Assembly (NCBI RefSeq): GCF_018853815.1
Contig: NZ_JAAOMP010000153.1
Coordinates: 50,464-114,463 of the forward strand
Source: Acidithiobacillus sulfurivorans
GTDB taxonomy: Bacteria; Pseudomonadota; Gammaproteobacteria; Acidithiobacillales; Acidithiobacillaceae
DNA: 64,000 nucleotides
Reading direction: 5' to 3'
The stretch's first letter is position 1, and each line of letters opens with the position of its first letter. Shown in pieces: positions 32,826 to 41,831 of this stretch. A program made the position numbers and the translations under genes. A model generated the notes under the pieces. That model made no database searches. It was not told where the DNA came from and was given only the letters and a program-made list of their open reading frames with translations.

Positions 32826-33814
32826 TATTGATCCCGTTCAGCCAGCCAGTCGATGTAACGCTCCACTCCCTGTTCTACGGAGAGAAAGGTTTTGCTGTAA
32901 CCGGCAGCGCGTAATTGACGAATGTCTGCCTGAGTGAAACTTTGATATTTACCATGGAGTGCTTCAGGCATGCTGATATAGCGGATGGTTTGGGATTTTT
33001 GCAGGCCAGGTAAATCGTGCGTTTCCTCACCAGCCATACGCCGCATGCTGTTGACCACTGTAACAGCCACATCATTGAAGCTCTGAGCCTGCCCCGTGCC
33101 CACGTTATAAATACCGCAGCGTGGATGATCCAGAAAGTGCATATTGACGGACACTACGTCATCTACGTGAATAAAATCTCGACGTTGCTCCCCATCCTCA
33201 TAACCTGCACTGCCCGCGAACAGATGCACATGCCCATCCAACCGATATTGCTTGTAAAAATGCATAGCCACAGAAGCCATGCGACCCTTATGAAACTCCC
33301 GGGGGCCATAGACATTGAAGTAGCGAAAACCATGTACTGGGGCCTTCAACTCATTCCACATGCGCCGTAAATACTGATCAAACTGAAACTTGCTGAAACC
33401 ATAAATATTCAGGGGAGACTCAGCCTGGCGTTCTTCCGTAAAACTGCCGGTCATGCCGTAAACAGAAGCACTGGATGCATACAGAAAAGGAACATTGTGC
33501 CGTTGACACCAATGCAGTAACGCCTTGCTGAAAGCATAATTATTTTCCATGACATAACGACCATCCGTGGCCATGGTATCGGAACAGGCACCTTCATGAA
33601 AAACGGCTTCCACGCCTTGCAGCTGATCACGCTCAATCAACTCCAGAAGACGCTCAGCTTCCATGTAGTCGGCAATTTCCAGATCGGTGAGGTTGAGAAA
33701 CTTGTCTGCGCGGGTCAGGTGGTCGACCACGAGAATATCTGAAATACCCTGTTTATTCAGTGAATTAACAATATTGGAGCCGATGAATCCAACTCCGCCC
33801 GTGACAATATACAT
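32825..33814 (-). CDS. hldD: ADP-L-glycero-D-manno-heptose 6-epimerase HldD
   Basis: The 329-residue protein has VTGGVGFIG, VFHEGACSDTMATDG and SSASVYG with YGFSKFQFDQ, which carries the YxxxK pair. The phrase FHEGACSDT is specific to HldD/RfaD. The end of the domain has FIHVDDVVSVNMHF. It epimerises ADP-D-glycero-D-manno-heptose to the L-glycero form for the LPS inner core. The ATG at 33814 follows AAGGAG; an upstream start in the same frame has none. It is the first gene of the hldD-epimerase-membrane protein unit. Confidence 0.95.
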   Translation of the reverse strand: MYIVTGGVGFIGSNIVNSLNKQGISDILVVDHLTRADKFLNLTDLEIADYMEAERLLELIERDQLQGVEAVFHEGACSDTMATDGRYVMENNYAFSKALLHWCQRHNVPFLYASSASVYGMTGSFTEERQAESPLNIYGFSKFQFDQYLRRMWNELKAPVHGFRYFNVYGPREFHKGRMASVAMHFYKQYRLDGHVHLFAGSAGYEDGEQRRDFIHVDDVVSVNMHFLDHPRCGIYNVGTGQAQSFNDVAVTVVNSMRRMAGEETHDLPGLQKSQTIRYISMPEALHGKYQSFTQADIRQLRAAGYSKTFLSVEQGVERYIDWLAERDQ

Positions 33815-33972
33815 GCGCGATTCTCCTTTTCCGGTTATGATAACAGAAAGTGGGCAGCTGCCGAACATAAGCCCATATCCCTTTCGGGGAGTGAAAATAC
33901 TCAGTCGACCCTACCTATGAAAACCACGCAAGCGCCATGACTTAGATTCTGGCGTTTTTGCTGAGGAGACCT

Positions 33973-35961
33973 ATGCACGATCAGGGACTGCTAATCATCA
34001 TCTTGCTACTCGCTACGGGCGTGATCCTGGTGGGGGTGCTGCGCTTTTTGCAGTTGCCCGCAGTATTCGCTTATCTGCTGACCGGCGTCATTCTCGGACC
34101 GCATGCCCTTGCTGTCGTGCCCGATCTGGCCAGCACCCGTCAACTGGCAGAATTTGGTGTGGTGTTTCTGATGTTCAGCATTGGGCTGGAATTCAGTCTT
34201 TCACAATTCATGAGCATGCGACGACTGATCTTTGGTATGGGCGCTGCTCAGGTTTTGCTCACCAGCGTTATTTTTGTGGGTATTGCCCTGATTATTCCCC
34301 TTTCCTGGAAAACCGGCGTGATTCTCGGCGGCATTCTGGCGATGTCATCGACGGCCATGGTAATCCGTGCACTGGCCGAGAAAATGGAAATGCAGTCTCG
34401 TCATGGTCGTATAGCGGTCAGTGTGCTGCTGTTTCAGGATTTGGCCGTAGTACCCTTGCTGATTCTGATTCCAGCGCTGGCAGGATCCGCCAAAAACCTT
34501 CCTCATGATCTCGCCATGGCCGGACTGAAAGCGGTGATAGTTTTACTGGTGTTGCTGGTCATTGGCCGGCCAATAATGCGGCCCTGGTTTCAGTTGGTTG
34601 CCAACCGCAAATCTACCGAGCTGTTCATGCTCAATGTGTTACTGGTGACCCTGGCTCTGGCGTGGATTACAGAACAGGCCGGGCTTTCTTTGGCTTTGGG
34701 CGCATTTGTAGCGGGCATGCTGATTTCCGAAACCGCTTATCGCTATCAGGTAGAAGCAGATATTGCGCCCTTTCGCGATATTCTGCTGGGGCTGTTTTTT
34801 GTCACCATCGGTATGTTAGTGGATTTGCCCGCCTGGTGGGCGAATATTGCCTGGGTGCTCACTGTGTTGTTGCTGATTGTGTTTCTAAAAGGCTTTCTGG
34901 TTTGGGGGCTGAGTCGATTATTCGGTTATGAATCCGGAGTGGCATTGCGCTCTGCCATTGTCCTCGCGCAGGCAGGAGAATTTGGTTTTGTATTGCTGGC
35001 ACTGGCCAATCAATACCAATTGTTACCCGCGCATGTGTTGCAGCCTGTGTTGGGCGGTATGTTGTTGTCCATGATGTTGGCACCCATTCTGGTAGAACGT
35101 AATGGCTGGATTGCGCGCAAATTGGTGGGAAGTTACCGCAATCATCGTGATCAGCAACTCACTGAAATACGCGCTGCTGATCTCAAGGCCCACGTGGTGC
35201 TTTGTGGATATGGTCGGGTTGGTCAAAGTGTAGGCCGGGTACTCGAAGAAGAAGCTATTCCTTTTATTGCCCTGGATCTGGATCCGGTGCGGGTCCGTCA
35301 AGCGCAGTCTGCGGGAGAGTCCATATTTTATGGGGATGCCAGTCGGCGTGACGTTTTGCAGGCAGCGGGGATATTCTCGGCGCGGGCGGTGGTGATCACC
35401 TATGCCAATGTGGCGTCCAGTCAGCGGGTTCTTTCCATAATCAAAGAGTTGAGACCAGAATTGCCGGTGGTGGTCCGTGCTCATGACGACAGCCAACTGG
35501 AAAAACTGGAAGCCGCCGGAGCCGATGAAGTGGTGCCGGAAGTAAACGAAGGGGCCTTGATGCTCGCCTCTCAGACCTTATTACTCATCGGTTTCCCCAT
35601 CAGCACGGTATTACGTCGGGTCAGACGTTTTCGTCAGGAGCGCTACCAGTTCTTCCGGGGCGCATTCTGGGGCGGTTCTGAACCCGGCGAAGACCAGGCT
35701 TCGGCGCGACTGGCTTCTATCCCTTTGGGTGAAACCGCTTTTGGCTTGCACCTTAGCCTTCGCGAGTTGAATTTAACCAGTTTTGGCGTGTCTGTGGTGG
35801 CCGTGCGGCGGCACGGTATTCGCGGGCGCGATCCGGCCCCGGACACCGTATTGAAAACAGGAGACGTACTGGTTTTATTTGGTAGCCCCGCAGCACTGAC
35901 CAAAGCCGAACTGTATGTTCTTGAAGGCAACACGGCACAGGAAACTGCAGTCACTGCATAA
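33973..35961 (+). CDS. KefB/KefC-type potassium/proton antiporter with RCK domain
   Basis: The 662-residue protein has 12 hydrophobic segments of the CPA2 family (about 5-390), including GVILGPHALAVVP, AEFGVVFLMFSIGLEFS, and LLFQDLAVVPLLILIP. An RCK_N domain follows (HVVLCGYGRVGQSVGRVLEEE, about 407-520) with the nucleotide-binding GYGRVG, and an RCK_C domain (about 560-655). Such proteins release K+ in exchange for protons, gated by nucleotide. The ATG at 33973 follows GAGGAG; a TTG 15 bases upstream is in frame but lacks one. No KefF/KefG partner gene is nearby. Confidence 0.9.
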   Translation: MHDQGLLIIILLLATGVILVGVLRFLQLPAVFAYLLTGVILGPHALAVVPDLASTRQLAEFGVVFLMFSIGLEFSLSQFMSMRRLIFGMGAAQVLLTSVIFVGIALIIPLSWKTGVILGGILAMSSTAMVIRALAEKMEMQSRHGRIAVSVLLFQDLAVVPLLILIPALAGSAKNLPHDLAMAGLKAVIVLLVLLVIGRPIMRPWFQLVANRKSTELFMLNVLLVTLALAWITEQAGLSLALGAFVAGMLISETAYRYQVEADIAPFRDILLGLFFVTIGMLVDLPAWWANIAWVLTVLLLIVFLKGFLVWGLSRLFGYESGVALRSAIVLAQAGEFGFVLLALANQYQLLPAHVLQPVLGGMLLSMMLAPILVERNGWIARKLVGSYRNHRDQQLTEIRAADLKAHVVLCGYGRVGQSVGRVLEEEAIPFIALDLDPVRVRQAQSAGESIFYGDASRRDVLQAAGIFSARAVVITYANVASSQRVLSIIKELRPELPVVVRAHDDSQLEKLEAAGADEVVPEVNEGALMLASQTLLLIGFPISTVLRRVRRFRQERYQFFRGAFWGGSEPGEDQASARLASIPLGETAFGLHLSLRELNLTSFGVSVVAVRRHGIRGRDPAPDTVLKTGDVLVLFGSPAALTKAELYVLEGNTAQETAVTA

Positions 35962-36067
35962 GTTTTCAAGCCGACCAGTAGCCGAATAGTCCAAGAACGC
36001 TTTTCCTTATGCTATGTTAAAGCATTATCTGAACATGCGGACCACACAAAAAAATTGAGAGTGATTT

Positions 36068-38038
36068 ATGACTAATGCCATTGATTCCAGTCTGACCGAA
36101 AACCGCCTTTTCGCAGTACCCGCAGATTTTGCCGCCCAGGCAAACCTGACCGCAGAGGAGTTTGCAGAACTCCAGCAAAAAGCCGCACGCGATCCTCAGC
36201 AATTTTGGGCTGATCTGGCGCGCCAGCATCTGGACTGGGACACCGAGTTCAAAACGGTATTGGACTCAAGCGACGCGCCGTTTTATCGCTGGTTCAGCGA
36301 CGGCAAGCTCAATGTGACCCATAACTGCCTGGATCGTCATCTGCATGGAGCACAGCGCCATAAAGCGGCACTGATTTGGGAGGGTGAAGCCGGAGAAGTC
36401 CGCACCTATACTTATGCGCAGTTGCACCGGGAGGTCAGCATTTTCACCAATGCACTCACTCATCAAGGTGTCAAAAAAGGTGATCGGGTCGCCATTTACA
36501 TGCCCATGGTCCCGGAAGCCGTCGTGGCCATGCTGGCCTGTGCCCGTCTTGGTGCCATTCATACGGTAGTATTTGGCGGCTTTTCTGCCGAGGCGCTTAA
36601 AAATCGTCTTGAAGATACGTCTGCCGTGATGCTTATTACCGCAGATGAGGCCTGGCGTGCTGGCAAAAAAGTGCCTCTCAAACATCACGCCGATCAGGCA
36701 TTGCTGCGCGAACACGAACATTCCGTGAAACGGGTCATTGTCCTGCGCCGGACCGGTGCGGACATCGACATGCAGGAAGGACGCGACATCTGGTGGGAGG
36801 AAGCTGTTGCCGGACAAAGCGCCGCCTGCCCCGCTCAGCCCATGGCTGCAGAAGACCCGCTGTTTATTCTCTATACCTCTGGTAGTACCGGCAAACCCAA
36901 GGGCGTTTTTCACAGTAGCGCCGGTTATTTGCTCTGGACTATGCTGACCACCCGCTGGGCTTTTGATCTTAAGCCCGAAGATGTGTACTGGTGTACGGCA
37001 GATGTTGGCTGGATTACCGGACATAGTTATGTGGTGTATGGCCCCCTCGCCAATGGCGCAACCATTTTCATGTACGAAGGCGCGCCCATGTATCCCCAGC
37101 CCGACCGTTTCTGGGAAATGATAGCCCGCCATGGAATCAGCGTGCTTTACACGGCCCCTACTGCCGTCCGGGCTTTCATGAAAATGGGCGATGAATGGCC
37201 GGCCAGGCATGACTTATCGAGTTTGCGTCTGCTGGGTACCGTTGGCGAGCCCATGAATCCTGAAGCGTGGATGTGGTATTCCCAACAAATTGGTGCGGGG
37301 CGCTGCCCTATTGTGGATACCTGGTGGCAAACCGAGACTGGCGGCCATATGATCGCGCCGCTTCCTGGCGTCACCGCCAACAAACCCGGCTCCTGCGCCC
37401 TCCCCTTACCCGGTATCAGTGCCCGGATTGTGGATGACCAGGGAGATCCTGTTGACGCTCCCGACGCCGGGGGTTATCTGGTGATTGATCAACCTTGGCC
37501 AGGCATGTTGCGTGGAGTCTGGGGGAATCCGGAGCGTTACATCGAAAGTTATTGGGCCAAATTCAATAATCGTTACTATGTAGCCGGTGACAGCGCACGT
37601 AGGGATCAGGACGGTTATTTCTGGGTCATGGGTCGGATTGACGATGTCCTCAATGTATCCGGGCATCGCCTGGGCACGGCCGAAATAGAATCGGCCCTGG
37701 TTGCCCATCCGGCGGTAGCAGAAGCTGCTGTAGTAGGTATTCCCCATGAAATCAAGGGAGAAGCCGTTTGTGCTTTTGTTATACTGAAACATCAACATCA
37801 AGGGGATGATCGGGATGAGCTCAGCGCGGCATTGCGGGTGCAGGTTACTGAATTGATTGGCGCCATTGCCCGGCCGGATGATATTCGCTTTACCGACGCC
37901 CTGCCCAAGACCCGCTCGGGCAAAATCATGCGCCGATTGTTACGCTCTATTGCCCGGGGCGAGGATGTAACGCAGGACATCAGCACCCTGGAAGATGCGG
38001 GTACCCTGCAGCAACTGGGGGGTCAGGACAAACGCTGA
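36068..38038 (+). CDS. acs: Acetyl-CoA synthetase
   Basis: The 656-residue protein matches AMP-forming acetyl-CoA synthetase along its length: [48 protein letters not shown] (P-loop-like A3), TWWQTETGG (A5), [10 protein letters not shown] (A8) and TRSGKIMRR with the acylation-controlled Lys. It activates acetate to acetyl-CoA. In a chemolithotroph it would clear toxic acetate. There is a ribosome-site-like GAGAGTG just before the ATG. It stands alone between kefB-like and the low-GC sdp cluster. Confidence 0.96.
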   Translation: MTNAIDSSLTENRLFAVPADFAAQANLTAEEFAELQQKAARDPQQFWADLARQHLDWDTEFKTVLDSSDAPFYRWFSDGKLNVTHNCLDRHLHGAQRHKAALIWEGEAGEVRTYTYAQLHREVSIFTNALTHQGVKKGDRVAIYMPMVPEAVVAMLACARLGAIHTVVFGGFSAEALKNRLEDTSAVMLITADEAWRAGKKVPLKHHADQALLREHEHSVKRVIVLRRTGADIDMQEGRDIWWEEAVAGQSAACPAQPMAAEDPLFILYTSGSTGKPKGVFHSSAGYLLWTMLTTRWAFDLKPEDVYWCTADVGWITGHSYVVYGPLANGATIFMYEGAPMYPQPDRFWEMIARHGISVLYTAPTAVRAFMKMGDEWPARHDLSSLRLLGTVGEPMNPEAWMWYSQQIGAGRCPIVDTWWQTETGGHMIAPLPGVTANKPGSCALPLPGISARIVDDQGDPVDAPDAGGYLVIDQPWPGMLRGVWGNPERYIESYWAKFNNRYYVAGDSARRDQDGYFWVMGRIDDVLNVSGHRLGTAEIESALVAHPAVAEAAVVGIPHEIKGEAVCAFVILKHQHQGDDRDELSAALRVQVTELIGAIARPDDIRFTDALPKTRSGKIMRRLLRSIARGEDVTQDISTLEDAGTLQQLGGQDKR

Positions 38039-38235
38039 GTTCTGCGTAAGCCTGAACACGGCGGTGGGCCGGGAAGCTTTGCAGCGACTTTGGCCTGCCC
38101 ATTTGACAACTTTCGCAGGAATGGCCTTTTGAGGCCGATTTTCGTCATCCCCCTTCCTGTCAAAGAGATACTGCCAATTCAGAAGAATTCAAAACATAGA
38201 AATTATGAACTATAGAGATGTTACCCCGGGGATGG

Positions 38236-38598
38236 TCATTGCTCTTTTTTATTGCTTTTTGTAGGGATTGTAATTCCAATAATTACACCAATAGAAACAA
38301 TACCAAGGAAAAGCAAAACATTTTCTTGGCGGTCATAATGATGAAATATTTGCGGGGAAAAAATCAAAATAAACGCTAACATAATAAAGCAAATACCAGC
38401 CACAACAATTCTTTTACCGCCGACATGATTGATAGCATACCATGACTCTTCACTTTCTAATGCTTTGGGAATACGGATGCCATAAAATGGGTTGGAAGGA
38501 ATTTGATTCCAATACAAAGGTAGTCCGACTCCAATGGAAACGACGCCAAGAAGAAATAGTAAAACCGAGGGTAATATGTTGTGTAGATCATTAAACAT
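38236..38598 (-). CDS. SdpI-family membrane protein (short form)
   Basis: The 120-residue protein has three hydrophobic segments and contains NPFYGIRIPKALESEESWYAINHVGGKRIV, the SdpI C-terminal signature. In Bacillus subtilis SdpI gives immunity to the SdpC toxin and also transduces the signal to SdpR. This copy has only the SdpI domain without the N-terminal DUF1648 part. It follows the secreted hydrolase gene by 23 bp on the same strand. Codon use is AT-rich relative to acs, suggesting transfer. Confidence 0.8.
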   Translation of the reverse strand: MFNDLHNILPSVLLFLLGVVSIGVGLPLYWNQIPSNPFYGIRIPKALESEESWYAINHVGGKRIVVAGICFIMLAFILIFSPQIFHHYDRQENVLLFLGIVSIGVIIGITIPTKSNKKEQ

Positions 38599-38621
38599 GA
38601 TTGAAATTCCCAGCAGTAAGA

Positions 38622-40331
38622 CTAATTCTCTAAGTAACTGATAACACTTTTAATCATGACAGGATCCAGACGGCGACCGGGGGGCGCAGGATGCAAAATG
38701 TCACTACTGCTCACCGTAGTAAGGTTATGACTCATTTTGCTTATGTATAATAGTGTAGCATGTTCTGGGTTGGCATCCTCTAATCGTTTCCCATTCCACG
38801 GAAGTACCTGCACATCTCTGTCCCCTTGAATTATTAGAGTCGGAATATTTATTCCTGTGATGAGATGCTCTGGATTCGCTAAAAATTGGCTTTTAAACAA
38901 TGGTAGGAAACTTGGTTGCATAAAAATTTCTGCTAATGGGAACTGCCTTAAAAATTCATCGTTGAAGTGTATTGTATCGCCTTTGGCTTTTCGAATGTGG
39001 TTCGCCAGAATAGCAACATTTTTATTTATTTGATGAATTATCGAAGTGTTTTCGCCCCTTAATATTGCTTGATAAGTCATTTGTGATGAAAGAACTTTAC
39101 GAAGAGGTGCTCCTGGACATTCCAATAACACCATCCTCTGTGGGTCGATTAAACCATGATGCACTGCGTACAAGGCAACCAACCCTCCCTCAGAGTGTCC
39201 CATCAACACCATTGGTAAGCGATGTAAGCTACTTTGCTTTTCCATAAGGGAAAACCATGCAGCTGCGTCTTCAGCATAAATTTGCAAGGTTAGTGCAGGA
39301 GGATTTATCCCAACGGCAGGGCTGATACTTGCTTTATTATAACGCAACATGGCGTAACCATTTGCCGCAAAGTCGTAGGCTAACTGCTTATAAATATAAT
39401 CATGCAATCCTAGTGGATTATTACCGTCCATATTGGTTGGACCACTACCGCCGATCAGGAGGATGGCACCATATATTGGTCCGAAACGGGGAATTGTCAA
39501 TACACCCGCCATGTCGCGACCCATTGAGGTTAAGTGCAAATGTATAGATTTTACATTGCGAGAGCGCGAGGGAAAAAAGGAAGTTAAGGGATTTTCCTGA
39601 GTATCTATTTTCTGAGCAAAAGGCGCCAGACCGGCACGCATAATGGATACGTTGCCTTGTGTCAAACCTAGGAGCTTATGGCGATGGGGAGTGCACCATA
39701 GTGTTTGCACAACAACTGGCTTTCCTCCTTTGTTGAGGGTCAGGCGCACTGATAATGCCGTGATGTGTTGCTTACCATATAACCACTGCTGCTTCCCAGA
39801 TTGGAGAACTGCATCTAACCAGAGATCTTTTAATGGGAAGAACACGGTTTCATGCGTGTTTTTTCCTTTCAGGCCATAGAGCATGGCTTGAAGCCCGTTC
39901 ACCAAATTATTCCCGATCATATATACTTTCGGCGATATTGACGTGATATGGTAGTTAAGTTCTTTTGTTTGCCCATTCATTTGGAGCTTTCCAGATATAT
40001 TGCGCTTCTGTACTTTTAACTGCAGCCGATAGGCTCTTTGTCCATGTTCCGCACTACCATCTGAAGCATAATCTATGGTGCTTCCGTCATGGCGGGTTCG
40101 GATAGTGCTGTGCAGATGTGCAAGAATAAGTAAACCCTGCTTGATTGTCGTGTTTGCATTGATTTCCCAACCGCTGATGAGCCGCTTTTGGACAAGCACC
40201 TCAGTACCCCGGACTGAATCAGGGCCATACAGTTGGAAGCTCCAGTGATTCGAAGTTTCGGCCTGTGCAGTGGTGGAAATCAATACACAAAATATGAAAA
40301 GTGCAATCCAAGATGCGGTAGGTTTTAACAT
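38622..40331 (-). CDS. Secreted alpha/beta-hydrolase
   Basis: The 569-residue protein has a signal peptide ending near AQAET and an N-terminal beta-rich region of about 270 residues without a recognised domain. The C-terminal alpha/beta-hydrolase (about 285-569) has the oxyanion-type GGSGPTNMDGNN, the nucleophile elbow GHSEGG, Asp in IIQGDRDVQV and His in SKMSHNL, a complete triad. It lies between two SdpI-type genes. Similar periplasmic esterases are known; the natural substrate is unknown. GC content is low, as in its neighbours. Confidence 0.82.
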   Translation of the reverse strand: MLKPTASWIALFIFCVLISTTAQAETSNHWSFQLYGPDSVRGTEVLVQKRLISGWEINANTTIKQGLLILAHLHSTIRTRHDGSTIDYASDGSAEHGQRAYRLQLKVQKRNISGKLQMNGQTKELNYHITSISPKVYMIGNNLVNGLQAMLYGLKGKNTHETVFFPLKDLWLDAVLQSGKQQWLYGKQHITALSVRLTLNKGGKPVVVQTLWCTPHRHKLLGLTQGNVSIMRAGLAPFAQKIDTQENPLTSFFPSRSRNVKSIHLHLTSMGRDMAGVLTIPRFGPIYGAILLIGGSGPTNMDGNNPLGLHDYIYKQLAYDFAANGYAMLRYNKASISPAVGINPPALTLQIYAEDAAAWFSLMEKQSSLHRLPMVLMGHSEGGLVALYAVHHGLIDPQRMVLLECPGAPLRKVLSSQMTYQAILRGENTSIIHQINKNVAILANHIRKAKGDTIHFNDEFLRQFPLAEIFMQPSFLPLFKSQFLANPEHLITGINIPTLIIQGDRDVQVLPWNGKRLEDANPEHATLLYISKMSHNLTTVSSSDILHPAPPGRRLDPVMIKSVISYLEN

Positions 40332-40385
40332 TAGACAGCCCCATGCATTCGATCGAACGAATAGCCTTCTTATGAAATATTTGCG

Positions 40386-41045
40386 TCAGGGGATCATCTC
40401 CGGTGGTTCCGCTTCATTCTTCTTCGCGACCAGATAGGAGTAACCAATTAGAATAATTATAAAAATTGCCAGAACGATTTGCGGAACCCATAAAGGTAAC
40501 ACTCTGACTCCCTCTCCGATGAATGTGAGTCCGGACATGGCTAAAAACCAGGCCCCAAGCCGGTGAGTCTTGAACCATGCGGTATCGTTGGAAAGGGTCC
40601 ATGGTGTCCGTATACCCACGAAAAAATTCTTGCGAAGCTTTCCCATAAAATTGCTCAACCAGATGAATAAAACTCCAATAATAATCGGGATGACCTGTGC
40701 CAGATTGACTGGAAATCCTGACGCCTTAAGCAAAGCGATGGTTTCAACCAAAAACGTGCAACCCAGGATCATCGTGATTATTATCCGCCAGGTTTTAATG
40801 AAACTGTCCATACGAAAACCGCGAGGGGATATGATCGGCAGTAAGTACAGGAAAACCCACAAAACCGTAACAGTCAAAGGCACCCAGAGAGCTCCCCACG
40901 GTTTATCCATCGCGCCATTGATATGGTCAGAACTATTCCAATGAATCGGCACAGGGTTTGGCAAGTGATTGTAAAATATAAAGACTAAGCCCCAACTCGC
41001 GACCACAAAAATGACGTTGGCAAACGAAAGTGACGGAAATTTCAT
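40386..41045 (-). CDS. sdpI: SdpI-family protein with DUF1648 domain
   Basis: The 219-residue protein has six hydrophobic segments. The N-terminal part holds LPNPVPIHWNSSDHINGAMDKPWGALWVP (DUF1648) and the C-terminal part NFFVGIRTPWTLSNDTAWFKTHRLGAWF (SdpI domain). This is the full domain order of Bacillus SdpI, which gives immunity to a membrane-disrupting peptide and sequesters the repressor SdpR. Its start overlaps the sdpR-like stop by ATGA, the same gene pairing as in Bacillus. No SdpC-type toxin gene is seen here, so the signal may be another membrane stress. Confidence 0.88.
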   Translation of the reverse strand: MKFPSLSFANVIFVVASWGLVFIFYNHLPNPVPIHWNSSDHINGAMDKPWGALWVPLTVTVLWVFLYLLPIISPRGFRMDSFIKTWRIIITMILGCTFLVETIALLKASGFPVNLAQVIPIIIGVLFIWLSNFMGKLRKNFFVGIRTPWTLSNDTAWFKTHRLGAWFLAMSGLTFIGEGVRVLPLWVPQIVLAIFIIILIGYSYLVAKKNEAEPPEMIP

Positions 41046-41344
41046 CTGGACTCTCCTGAGGTGATGGCCGACTCACCAGATGTGATTTCCAATAACTCTA
41101 TGATCAGTCGGTACAAATCTTCAGTAATTGATGTATTCAGAAAGTAAAAAATTTGTTGTCCCCTACGTTCTGTGCGCACGAGGTCGGCGGACCGAAGGAT
41201 TGAGAGGTGGTGAGATAGTGATGCCAGGGAAAACGTAAAATGCCGGGCCAGATCCCCAACCGAAAAAGGCTCCTTCTCAAGAATTCTGAGAATCTGCCTA
41301 CGGCTAGGATCAGCTAAAGCCTGAAAAAGAGGTTGAGCATTCAT
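41042..41344 (-). CDS. sdpR: ArsR-family repressor, SdpR-like
   Basis: The 100-residue winged-helix protein has PLFQALADPSRRQILRILEKEPFSVGDLARHF, then SLASLSHHLSILRSADLVRTERRGQQIFYFLN, the ArsR/SmtB fold. Metal-binding cysteines are absent, as in SdpR. The C-terminus repeats ITSGES twice, so a short tandem duplication has occurred there. It overlaps the downstream sdpI gene. An ATCTAA-containing direct repeat of eight-base period lies just upstream (41356-41370), a possible operator. The ATG at 41344 lacks a clear ribosome site. Confidence 0.85.
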   Translation of the reverse strand: MNAQPLFQALADPSRRQILRILEKEPFSVGDLARHFTFSLASLSHHLSILRSADLVRTERRGQQIFYFLNTSITEDLYRLIIELLEITSGESAITSGESR

Positions 41345-41831
41345 ATATAGAAGATTATCTAAATATCTAATAACAATCAAGCGTTCTGGCATCAAGGCTC
41401 AAAAAAACTATTATGAAATAAAACAAATTATTGGAGAATTAACATAAACCACAAGATTGATAAAATATTTTAACATTATGATATTAAGGTAATTATCATG
41501 ATATATAGCTTGCCGGATGTTCTGCCACCATATGATTGGGCATCTGAGTGAATGATTTGTGAAGGAATTGACAGCGGTTGGCCAGAGCCCCAGAAAATGG
41601 TTGAAGACGGCTTCGGCTACAACCATTTTGCAGACATCAGAGAAGCCCTGACTTGTCTGTACAAGCTACAGACACGCCCCCCTGACCTGCTCGCCTCCGA
41701 GCCTGGACTGAATCGACTTTGTCGCCACTGGGGTGGTGATTTTTCAGTTGGCCGAGCGGCAATTGCATCTGCTCGAACTCCGTAACGTTGGCGCAAAAAG
41801 CCGCCCAGCCAACCGCCGTGTTCAGAATAAA
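41345..41831. other. Intergenic region between sdpR-like gene and clpB
   Basis: 487 bp. The left 170 bp is very AT-rich and holds the sdpR-side promoter area with TATCTAA at 41356-41362 and again at 41364-41370. The right half is richer in GC and contains an open frame of 77 codons (41552-41785, plus) that has no ribosome site and no similarity I recognise; it is not listed as a gene. No clear terminator hairpin is seen after clpB. Confidence 0.5.

Noticed and set aside
36266..37210. Long open frame of 314 codons opposite acs
   Set aside because: It lies wholly within the acs gene on the other strand, with a His/Gly-rich composition typical of a shadow of a GC-rich gene.
41552..41785. 77-codon plus-strand frame between sdpR and clpB
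   Set aside because: No ribosome site, no recognised family and no neighbour on the same strand; it is described only as part of the intergenic region.
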